A program made the position numbers and the translations under genes. The notes beneath the pieces are model-generated. The model did not search any database, was not told the DNA's origin, and saw only the letters and a list, made by a program, of their open reading frames with translations. Shown piece after piece: positions 47,901-59,900 of a stretch of DNA of 64,000 nt (the first letter of the stretch is position 1; every line of letters starts with the position of its first letter). This DNA is from Szabonella sp046295215 (GTDB lineage Bacteria; Pseudomonadota; Alphaproteobacteria; Rhodobacterales; Rhodobacteraceae): NCBI GenBank assembly GCA_046295215.1, contig JBKBNP010000010.1:17284-81283 (forward strand). Reading direction: 5' to 3'.

Positions 47901-50900
47901 AATTCCCGCCGACACGCGCAGCACATGGCCGCGTGATCCGGTCAGGTCGATGTCGGTCTGGTGCTGGCCCCGGTCCCCTGGCAGATCCACGACCACATCG
48001 CCCAGCCGCAGATCCCCCAGCCGGAACCCGCGCGGATCAAGGGCCGCGTCAAGCTGCGTGACAATGCGGATTTCATTGACCGGAGTCAGGTTCTCCCCCC
48101 CGCCAAAGCGGATTTCATAGGGCAGGACGGTGCCCGCCGGCACGAACTGGCTCTCGCCATGGCCCGCAGGCCCCAGGATGGCGGCATTGCGCCCCGCCGC
48201 CGCCTGCTCCTGCAGGAACCGCGCCAGATCCAGCGGGTCGAGTGCCCCGGTGGACAGGGCCGAGCCCACATCGCCGAGGCTGCCATCGGCCCCGGCCAGC
48301 AGCGAATAGACATTGAAGGCCTGAAACAGCGTCGGATTGGACAGGCCAAGGTCGAACATTCCGGCCAGCGGCAAGGCAGGCACCGGTATGTCCAGTGGCG
48401 GGATATTGTCATCGAACCGGATGTCGAAACCAGCAAGCGCAGCCGTCCGCGCCGGGTCATGGCCATACCAGTCCCGCAGCTTGGCAAAGAATGTCACCAG
48501 ATCGCCGGTGGTGCGGATCTGGTCGCCCTCGGGCCCCAGCAGAACCCCCATGGCCAGCGTGCTGACCAGACTGCCCGCAAGCCCGCGCTCCCGCGGATCG
48601 GGGGGCTGTCCCTCATCCCGCAGGATGCCCGCATCCCGCAACGCCGTCATCCAGGCAGCCCGCCAGATTTCGGCATCGGCGGCCAGCGTGATCAGGGCCG
48701 GGCCAGCCCCGGGATCGGCAAGGACGGCCTGACGCAGCGCCTCGGCCTCGGCGGTCTGGAAGGCCACGAACTCCGCCCGCGTCATCGGCGTGGCGGCAGC
48801 GACCACATGGAACTGGAACGGCGCATAGAGCCGCACGGCATCGTCGATGACCTGCACCCTCGGATCGCGGAAGATCAGATCGAAGACCGGGGCCACCGAT
48901 GCCAGCGCCGCCGGCCCGCCATCCAGCGCGCCGTCGATCCGCAACTCGGGAAAGCTGTTGTAGAGATATTCGCGCACCTGCTCGAAATCGCGGTCCACCA
49001 GCGCCTGAAGCACCGGATAGGTCTGCACGTTGAAGCTGAAGGCCGTGAAGCCGCCATTGGGCAGGTCATAGGCAAAGCCCGGCGCCAGAACATGCCCCGC
49101 CCTGTTCAGCCGTGCATCGGCCAGCGTCCAGGGAACATCCGCGCGCGCACCGCTGGCCGGTTCCCCGGTCAGATTGGTGGTGAATTGCAGGAAGGGCAGG
49201 TCATAGACCCCCTCCGCCCGCCCCAGTTCCGGTGCCCCGAAGGTGAAATGCACATAAGGTGTATCGACGTTGGAGAAGTTCCGCAGCGTCAGCGCATAAT
49301 TGCCGGTGCCCCCCACCGGCACGATGCGCGGCCCGCCCAGCAACAGACCGACCGCATTCTCGACCGCGCGTTCGACAAGGAAGCGGTAGGGCACAATCGC
49401 CCGGGCGCCATCCGGGTTTATCACCTCGACATCATAGAGCCCCGGATCCGCGCCCTCCAGGTCGAACACCGCCACAATGCGCGATCCGTCCACCACCTCT
49501 GTCCTTGCGGGCAACAGCGCGGCGACACCGGGGCGGGTCAGGCGCAGCACCGCATCCGGATGGAAGGACGAGCCTTCGATCACCGTCGTCACATAGCGCC
49601 CGTCGCCCACTCGGTCTTGCCGGACATTGGTGATCTGGAAGGGGAGAACCTCGGCCAGCAGCAGAGCCTCCACCGGCGCCTGCCCCAGATTGCGCGCCAG
49701 AACGTAATAGAACCCGGCTTCGGTGCTGCCCACGGTGGCGCTCTGGTTGGCCCCCAGCGGGTTGTCATAGATCGCATCGAACTGCGTGGCTGTCGGCACA
49801 GCCCCGCGCCGCACGAACAGCTCCAGTTGCGCGCCGGGCACCGCGCCCGTCAGCCCTGTGCGCAGGGTCTTGCCCGGAGCGGTTTCCACCCGGAACAGCA
49901 CCTCCTGCCCCGGCGCGAGCGTCAGGGGGCGGGCAACACCGATCTGAAGGTCCGGGGTGACGACATAGACCGTGTTGGCGGTGACGGCGGTGTTGTTGGC
50001 GGTCTGGCCATCCTCGAACACCTGATCGCGGATATCGGCGCGCACGATGAAGCGATAGCTGCCCTCCGCCGCCACAGGCATCCGGGTCGTCAGGCTGGCG
50101 ACATAGCTTTCCCCGGGGGCCAGCGGGCCGGAGCGCGTGACCTGCCCGACCAGCCGGTCCCCCAGATCCCACGTTGCATCCGATGACAGGAACACCGAAT
50201 CCGCCCAGGTTCCCGTTGCCGGGGCATCGCCGGTGTTTGTCACCCGCCAGGTCACCGTGATCTCCTGCCCGACGGTCAGATCGCCGCTGACAGCCACGTC
50301 AGAGGTAACCAGATCGGCAGGCGGCACCGGCGCAAAGCGCACCGGCGCGGCCGAGGCGCGGGTGTTGTTGGTCTCCCCCGCGCCTTCGAACACCCCGCCG
50401 ACAGGGGCCGTCAGCGTGGCGCGGTCGGTGACGACAAAGACGAAATATTCATCCGTCAACACCTGCCGCAGGGTGAACTCCCGCGCGATGGCATAGCTTT
50501 CCCCCGCGCCGAGCCCGCCGCGATGCTCTACCGCGCCCAGGAAAATATCCTTGGTGATGTCCAGCGACTGATCGCGCGACAGATAGATCAGGTCGGTCCA
50601 GACGCCCTGTCCCGCAGGCGTTGCCGCGCCGGTATTGGTCACCTCGTAGCTGATGGCCAGAGGCGCGCCGCGCAGCACCGATTGCGGCACATCGATCGCC
50701 GTCACCCGCAGATCGGGCAGCGCCGCCGCCGTTACCGTGCGGGTCAGAACCGCCAGATTGTTGCCTTCGCCCTGAAATTCGACAACCCGGTTCACCCCGG
50801 TTGCACGCACCCCGGCCAGCCCGGGGCCGACCGTGCTGCCGGGCAGGATGCTGCCCGCCCCGGTGCCGCTGTCGGTCTGGATCAGGATGCTGAACTGCCC

Positions 50901-53900
50901 TTCAAGGCCGGGCGGCAGGGTGATTTTTCCCACCACCTCATAGCTGGCCCCGGCGGCAAGCCCGCCTTGCCGCTTGAACGATGCCAGCAGATGATCGCTC
51001 GCATCCAGCGCCCCGTCGCGCGAGATGAACACGTTGTCCACCCAGTCGGGCGCCGTGGCATCCCGCGTGCCGATATTAGTAACGGTGAAACGGATCGGAA
51101 CCGGCACGCCCGACACGATCTCTTCGGGCAGAACCACCTCCGAGATCACCAGATCGGGCTCCGAAAACACCGCATCGAACCCGGCGCTGCCGAGGTTGTT
51201 GCCGTTCGCCGCCCCCTCGAACACGCTGGATCGGTAGATCGCAAAGGCGGAAACCGCATTGCCGTCCACCAGTTCGCGTTCGGCCCGCGTGCCGTTCGGT
51301 TCCGCATCGGCAAAGACATGGATGAAATAGGGCCCGTCGATCCCGGCTGGCAGCGTGACCTCGGCAGAGGCGGTATAGCTTTCGCCCGTGCCCAGCGGCG
51401 CATCCAGCCGGATCGTCTGGATCGCCAGCCGGGTCGCGCGGCTCAGGTCCAGCACCGGATCGGGCGAGATCCAGACCGCATCGCGCCACAGTTCGGTGCC
51501 GTCCCAGACCGGGGCACCAAGGTTGGTGACTGTCCAGGAAACGCTTGTCTGTGCGCCCGAGCGCGTGCCATCGGGGGGCGGGGTGACCGAACTGACCACC
51601 AGATCGGCGGCAGAGGTCGTGACGCTGGCCGTCGTGCCGACAATATTGTCGGTCTCGTCCGATTCCGCGACCCCCGGAACCCCGCGCACCGCCCCGTCCA
51701 CCACTACATGCACATGCGTGCCCCGGACCGAGGGTGGCAGGTCGATGGTCTCAATGCGCTGATAGCCCTCGTTCTCGGCCAGCGGCCCGGTGTTGTCGAA
51801 ACCGCCGATCAGCCAGATCTGGGATCCCGGCGCGCCGAACACCGCATTGTCCGAGACATAGACAAGATCGCGCCAGCGCGCATCGGCATTGATCGGGCCG
51901 TTGCCCCGGTTTGTCACCGACCAGGACACCGTCAACGGCGCCTGCCCCGCCACCACAGGGCCGTCAACCGCCACGCTTTCGGCCACGAGGTTCGGCACCT
52001 GCGGCACGAAGCCGAGGACGTCGATCGCCCGCCCGCGATAGTTGTTGCTGTCGATCTCGTCCGGATCGTCGGGGTTTTCATTGCCCGCCAGCGTGTCCTC
52101 GATCACCAGATCGGTGGAATCCGTCCAGGCCGTCAGAAAGTAGCGCCCGCTTTCAAGGCTCTGCGGCAGGGTGACAAGCGTGGTGACGGTGTAGCTTTCG
52201 CCCGGGGCCAGCACGCCCGAATGCGGCAGCGTGCGCAGCAGGATCGCACTGTTGCCCCCGATGAAATCGACGCCGCCGCCCGGTTCGGCGGGGGGCAGCG
52301 GGCTGGGCCTGCGCGCATCGCGGGCCAGCCAGACCGTATCCGTCCAGTTGCCGACAAAGGTCGGGTTCAGCCCGGAATTGGTGACGGTGAACCGCACTTC
52401 CACCTGCGCGCCCGCCACTGCCTGCACCGGGGCGATCACCCGTTCCACCAGCAGGTCGGGCTTGGGCGCGGGCGTGATCTGGATCTGCGTGGCGGCGCTG
52501 TTGTCGCCGTCATTCGGGAACTCATCGACCTGCGACAGCGCATCGGTGGACACGATCACATAGGCCGGCCCGCCAAAGCGCAAGGGCACCACCATCGGCC
52601 CGGTCAGGCCCGAATACCGCTCCCCCGGGGCCAGCGCCGAGACGTTCTGGAAACTGCCGATCAGCAGATCGTCGGAGGACAGGAACGGATCGAGCGACAG
52701 ATAGACCCGGTCAACCCAGTTGCCCGAGGCGGTGACCGTGCCCTGATTGATGATCTCGTATTCCGCAGAAACGGTGCCGCCCGCGCTGACCCCGTCGGTC
52801 GCAACCACCGACGCCACCTGAAGGTTCGGACGGGCCAGCGGCGTGATCGTCATCACCGCGTCGCTTGTCGCCGTGTTGTTGTCGCCCAGCGCGCCGTCCT
52901 CGAACAGGGTCGCGCGGTCATTGGTGATGACCAGCAGCCGGTAGGCCCCGACCAGCCGCGCGGGCAGGGTGATCCGCTCGGTCCGCTGATAGCCAAGCCC
53001 CGCCTGCACCGTCGCATCCGTGGTGAACCGGCCGAGGAACACCCGCGCGCCGCCGCCCACCGGGTCCAGCCAGACCGCATCCGTCCAGACCCCCGATGCA
53101 GGTGACAGGCCAAGGTTTTCCACCCGCCAGGCAATGTCGATGGCAGACCCTTCCAGCGCCGTGACCGGCAGGGCCGTATCCACCACCCGAAGGTCGGGCG
53201 AGGGGCTGCGGTTCACCGCAACCGGCAAAAAGGCAGAGGCGTTGTTGTCGGTGAAGATGAACTCGAACGGCCCGCCGGTGCGGACCTGGACATAGACCGT
53301 GCCCTCGATCCCGTCGGGCAGCCGGATCTGCGCCGTGCGCGTATAGCTTTCACCGACCGCCAGCACGCCGACGCGGGTGAAGGTCGTGTTGGCCAGGCGG
53401 CCTGTGCCGTCCGGATTGGCGTAAAGCAGCACCTGGTCGTTCCAGACCGTGCTGTCGGTCACGCCGATGCCCCGGTTTTCCACCGTCCAGGAAATGTCGA
53501 TCAACTGGCCGCTGTCGCCTTCGGGGTCCACCGTGACCCCGGTCACCACAAGATCGGCATAGAGCTTGGGCATGATGTCGACGAAGCCGGGCACGGCGGC
53601 GATGTTGTTTGCGCGCTTGCCCGCCTCGAACACCGCGCCCTCCGCATCGGATTGCACATAGACGGTCAGGCGCTGCGAGAAGCGCGGCGGCAGCACGATG
53701 TCGAGCGAGGCGTCATAGCCTTCGCCCACCGCCAGCGCCCCGGTGCGGATCAGCCGGCCAAGCTCGAAATCATCCGCATTGCCGATGATCCCATCGCGTG
53801 ACGCCATGACCCGGTCGACCCAGCCGGTTTCCGCGCCGGTTCCGGTGCCGTCATTGTCCACCCGCCATGTCACGGTGATGGTGGCCGGGTCGCGCGCAGT

Positions 53901-56900
53901 GAAGGCCGGGGCAGTGACATTGCTGACCACCAGATCGGCATGCGGGGCAAGGTTCACCATCAGCGGAATTGCGGTGCTGTTGTTGGTTTCCTGCGCCTCG
54001 ATCACGTCCCCCCCGGCATCGGTGACCGCCAGAATGAAATACGACCCGGACAATTCGATGGGGATGGCCGCGCTGAACGTTTCGGAAAGCCGCGCGCCGG
54101 GATCCAGCGGGGCGTTCCGGTCGAACCGCGCCAGCACCAGATCGCCCGCGTCAAAGGTCTCGTTGGTTGACAGCACCACCAGATCGACACGGCCCGGCCC
54201 CGCCCGTCCCGCCCCGGCATTGTCGAAATCGACCCTGATGTCGATGGCATCGCCCGAAGTGACGACCCCCGGAGCGGTCAGGTTTGAGACCACCAGATCT
54301 GGCCGCGCCACGCCGATTTCGCCGCTGGCAATGATATTGTCCGCCTCCGCACCGCCTTCGAACACCCGGTTCGTCACATCGCTCTGGACAAACACGGTGT
54401 AGCTTCCGCCCGGAATGTCGGGAAACGGCACGGTCAGTTGCGCGGTATAGCTTTCGCCGGGGGCAAGGTCGAAGGGTCGCGCCACGGTTCCCAGAACCGT
54501 CGCGCCGGCAAGCGTGCCACCTGATGACAGGAACACCCGGTCCGACCATGGCGCACGGGCGGGGCCTGCCCCGGTGTTTTCCACCCGCCATTCGATGACC
54601 AGCGGCTGCCCCGGCGCGGCGGTGGCGGGCACGGTGATGCCGGTTGCCGTCAGGTTGGGGGCGGGTCCGATCGTGATGACCGTCGGTGACAGGGTCGCCC
54701 CGGTATTGTTGGCGGTGGCCGTGCCTTCAAACACCGCACCATCGGCATTGCTGCGCACCAGCACGAAATAGGGCCCGGTGATTCCGCCCGGAACGATGAA
54801 ACTGCCCGTCGCGGTATAACTCTCGCCCGGGGCCAGCGCGGCGTCGCGCGTGACCGTGCCGAGACTGACATCCCCGGCCCCCAGCACCGCGTCGGTGGAC
54901 AGGAACACCTCGTCCTGCCAGACACCGGTCGCGGCGAAATCGCCAGTGTTGCGCACGCGCCAGGTAATCTGCAACGGATCGGTGAACAGCGCCGATTGCG
55001 GCCCCAGCACGGCCTCGACCACCAGATCGGCGGCGGGGGCGGTCAGGGCGATTGCGGCAGTTGCGCGGTTGTCGGCGCGCGTGTCGGGTTCTGTCACCGC
55101 AAGCCCGGCATCGGTGATGACAGCCAGCGTGAAGGCCCCGTCCAGATTGTCCGGCAGCGTCACCTCCACGCTGCGCGTATAGGCGGCACCGGGGGCCAGC
55201 GCCCCGCTGCGCGGCACCTCGGCCAGCACGACATCATCGGCATTGCCGATCACCGCATCGCGCGACAGAACGATCCGGTCGACCCAAACGGAGGCATCGG
55301 TGGGGGCAACCCCGGCATTGGTGACGGTCCAGCCCAGGGTGACGGCTGTCCCGCCAAGGGCCGTGGCAGGCGCGGTGAAGCCACTGACCCGCAGGTCCGC
55401 AAGGCCCGTCTCGGCCGAGGCAAAGTCAACCGTGGCCGCGTTGTTGTTCACTCCGGTTGCCCCGCCGGGCAGCGCCTCGACCAGACCGGCGGACCCGACC
55501 GCATTGCGGTTCGCAGTCACCGTGGCGCGGATGTTTCCCGCCCCGGACAGGCCATCCGCCAGCCGCACCGTCATTCGCTGCTCAATGCTTTCCCCCGGCA
55601 CGAGCGGACCCGAGACAGCCGGATCAAAGGCCAGCACGTCATTGAAGATGACGCTGTTCAGCCCCAGATTGCGCAGGTTCACCCGGTCGGTCCAGCCGTC
55701 GCGCGTGGTGGCATTGCCCTGGTTGACAGTCTCCCAGACAATCGTGACCTCGCCCCCGGCAGCAGGGGCGGATTCGAGGATCCGCAGATTGCGGACCACC
55801 AGATCCGGGGCCGAGACAAAGACCGCCGTGGTACTGTTGTTCGAGGCCGCATCGCCCGCGTCATTGCCCTCCACCACTACATCATCGGTGTCGGTGCTGA
55901 CCGTGACCTGAAACGCGCCGGTTGCGGGCCGCCCGCCCGGCCAGGGCAGGGTGAAGCTGCGCGCGACTTCGGCTCCCGCCGCGATGGGGTCGCCCGCATA
56001 GGGCACCTCGACCAGCAGGATTTCGGTATTGGTCAGGCTGTTGCGGATACGAAGCTGCTCCCCCCAGGGCCCGGTCGCTGTTGCGGCACCGGCATTGCGC
56101 GTGACCCATGTCACGGTCACCGGGTCGCCCGGTCGCCAGTCAGCGGGCGGGGAAATCGCGACATCCGCCACCACGAGGTCAGGCAACCGGTCGCTGAGCG
56201 AGACGACCTGTGTGCTGACCGTGCCGCCTTCGATGCCTGCCACGGCACCGGGTTCGGGCACCGTGTTGAAGATGTCCGTCGCAAGGGAAAGGGACAGGTT
56301 CCCGGTGCCCGCAGCCCCTTGCGGCAATGTCAGCGTGATCTGGCTGTTGCGCCCCGCACCCGCCGCCAGCCCCGCTGCGGGCACGTCCACCACCGCGATC
56401 ACCGCCCCCAGATCGAGGTTTCGAACGATGAGCCGTTCCGTGAAGGCCGCCGCCGCGACGATGCCGTCATTCTGGGTCCGCCATTGCACGGTCACCGGCG
56501 CTCCTGCCTGCACCGCAGCCCCGCCCTCGCCCGTCACCGACAGCATCGAGGGCACCAGATCGGCACCAGCAGGCGCGACGTTCAGATTTTGCGGCACAGC
56601 GCCCCGGTTGGCAAAGATGTTGTAGACAAAGCGGGATTCGGCAACCCGGCCCGCCGTGCCGCCCACGACCAGCAGATAATCCCCGGTTTCCGGCAACCGC
56701 AGCCCGTCGATGGCCGACCCGAAGCCAAGGCTGTCCAGCGCCTGACCCGAAGGGCTGAACAGCCGGCGATTGGCCGAGCCATCGGACTCAAGCACCTGAA
56801 GGAACAGCCTGTCCCCTGCCGTGCCGGGGATCACAAAGGCGCGCGTCGCATTGCCGGGGGTCAGGGTCACGTCAAGATAGCTGCCGGGCAGAACCCGGAC

Positions 56901-59900
56901 CGCCCCGGCAAGGTCGATCAGCCGGAACCGGAAATCGCCGGTGAAATTGTCCTGCCCGAACAGGCCCCGCGCGCCGGATATGACCAGCCGGTACTCGCCC
57001 GCGGGCAGGTCGAGGATCTGCGTCGCGCCATTGTCGCTGGCCATGGAGCCACCGGCCACCGTTCCAGCCGGTCCATCGACCCGCCATTCGAGGCCGCTGT
57101 TGTTCGTCTGGCTGTCGAAATAGACCTGACCGCCGTTGGTTCTGGTGAAGCTGTGGACTGCAACATCACCGGGATGGCCGATCTGTCCCTCGATCGTGGC
57201 ACCGGTCGCGATGGCCACAGCTTCCACTTCCGCCCGGCGCAGCGACAGCATCACCTCCCCCGCCGATGCCAGCGTGGCATTGGTGTTGAAAACGAAGCTG
57301 TGCGCGCCGCTCTGCCCGGCGACAAAGCTGCCGGGATCATTGCCCTGACTGCCCGAATGGATCACGCTGCCGGTCGGGGAAATCACCCCGATCTGCCCCA
57401 CAAGCCCGCCCGTATCGGCGAACCAGCCGTGATACCGCACCCCTTCGACCAGATCGACGCGCACCTGCCCCGTGCGGGCCCCGGCGGCGACCGGGATGGG
57501 CAGCGAAACGGTCTGCCCGCTGCCCGGCGCAGGCAGAACCGGCGCATCGGCAAGGTCGAACAGGGTGAAACGGTAATCCCCTGTCACCCCGTTGCTGTTG
57601 CTGACCGTGAACACATAATCCCCCGGCCCGAGATGATGGACATTGCCCGGCACAGGGCGGGTCAGGGACAAAGCCGCCCCGCCGATCGTGCCCGCCGCAT
57701 CCGACAGCGCCCATGAGATCTGGGATTGCGCCGTCTGGCTGTCCACCATCAGGACCGCAGGCGCAGTCAGCGTAAAGCGGTGACGCACGGTTTCCGAAGG
57801 TGCCGTCAATGCCCCCGCCACCGGCACCCCAGGCGTGACCGGCGCATCGCGGATCACCTGCTGGCGCAGCGCGAAGGACAGGGCGAACGGGGCCGCCCCC
57901 GCGTTCGCGCCCGCGACCAGCAGATGATAGCGCCCGTCCCTCGGCGCCTCCGCCACCTGAGTCGCGTTCAGGCCCGGACTGTCCTGCGATCCGAAGGGAA
58001 CGATCCGGCCATCCGGCCCGATCAGTTGAAAGTTTCCGGCAGTGGATGCGCCGCCGGTGACCAGCACATCATTGATATAGAGCCTGTCCCCCGTTCCCGC
58101 GTCGAACCCCAGCACCCGCACCGCGTTTCCCGGGTCGATGGTCAGGCTGGTTGTCGCATCCAGCGCGATGTCGGCGGCCCCGGCCAGATCCACCAGCCGG
58201 AAGGCATAGCTGCCGGTGGTCGCACCGCTCGCCGACAGGGCGACACGGTAGGTGCCGGGCCCAAGCACGATCACCCCCGGACGCTCGAACCCGATCCCGT
58301 AATATCCGCCAAGCAGCGATGCCGCCAGCATCCGGTTCTCGGTCCGGGGGCCAAAGGCATCCTCGATCCGCCATTGCAGCGAGGTGCTGGCCGTCCGGCT
58401 GTCGAACAGGATCTCCGTGCGCTCGGTCAGGGTAAAGACATGCGCCGCCGTGCCCCCCGGATCGGTGATCGACCCTTCGACAAGATCGCCGACCGCCATC
58501 GCCACCCCGGCCGGAACGATGGGCGCGACCGGCCCGCTGTCGGTCAGAGTCACCGAGGTCTGGAACCCGCTGGCAACAGCATGGACTGCGTCGAGGATCA
58601 GCGTGTAATCCCCGGCGAAGCGCGCAATGAAGGGGTCAGAGGTGGTGAAGGCCCTTGACACCACCTCATTGCCAAGCGGGTCGATCACCCGCATCCGCAG
58701 GTTGCTTGCGGAAACGCCGGTTCCGGCAAGGGATCCCGGCGTCACGACAAACCTGTCACCGACCTCCGCCGCAAAGCGCAAGACCGTGCTGCCCTGCGCG
58801 GCAAGTGTGACCGGCGTCGCAACATCCCGCGCAATCACCGGGGCCGTGGCCAGATCGGTCAGGCGGAACCCATAGGCTCCAACCGCATCATTGGTGCCGG
58901 TCACCACAATCTCATAGCGGCCCGCCGACATATCAAGGACCGTCTCGCGCGCATTGGCCTGCGAATTGAAGGCCTGACCCGCCAGCACCATGCCGCTGTC
59001 AACCTCGCGCAACTGCCAGGTCAGATCGCCGCGGCTGGTCAGGGAATCGAAATGATACCGCCCCGCCACCGTGGTCTCGAACCCATGGCGCCAGATGTCG
59101 CCGGGCCGTTCTATCTGCCCGGCGACATTTGTGCCGGGGGTCAGGGCCTGCGTCCCGACGCGGCGCTCCCAGATGCCGAGGGTAAAGCTGCCCGGATCGG
59201 TCGCCGAGGCGGATTGTGCCCCCTCGAACACCAGAAAATAGATGCCATCCGCCGCGATCCGCACAAGTTGAACATCGCCACCGGCGCTGCGGGTCACTTC
59301 CTGCCCGGACGGATCATAGAGCCGCAGCGTATGCGCGCCGCCGACGCGGGCAACAACATCGAGGTAGAGCGCCGTCCCCGCCGAAAGTGCGATCCGGCGC
59401 ACCTCGTTTCCGCGCGCAGGGTCGAGCCCGATGACATGTTCGCCATTGACGGCCAGAAGCGGGGCGGCATCGACCCTGGTCAGACGGAATGGCAGTTGAG
59501 CCGCATTGAAGCCGCTCAGCACCAGTTCCAGCCGGTAGTCACCCGCCGCCAGCACAAGGAAATTCTGCGAATTGTCGCCCGTCACCGACCCCGAGGCCAG
59601 CACACGCCCGGCCGCGTCCAGCACCCGGAACGTCCCGTTCGGCGTGCTGATGAAGGTTTCGAAATGCAGCTTGCCGGGCGCGTCAAGCGAAAAGCCGTAG
59701 CTGGCGCGACTGTAGGGCCGGTCAAGCGCCGCCGTCGTCACCGCGCCCAGAACCAGATCGGCCCGGATGACATTCGCAACCCGGGGGATCAGCGTATAAT
59801 CCACACCGTCCGACCCGTGCGCCACATCGACCATCAGGAAATAGGTGCTGTCGCCCACCGCCGTCACAGGGCCGAAATTCACGTTCAGGATCTGCCGTGT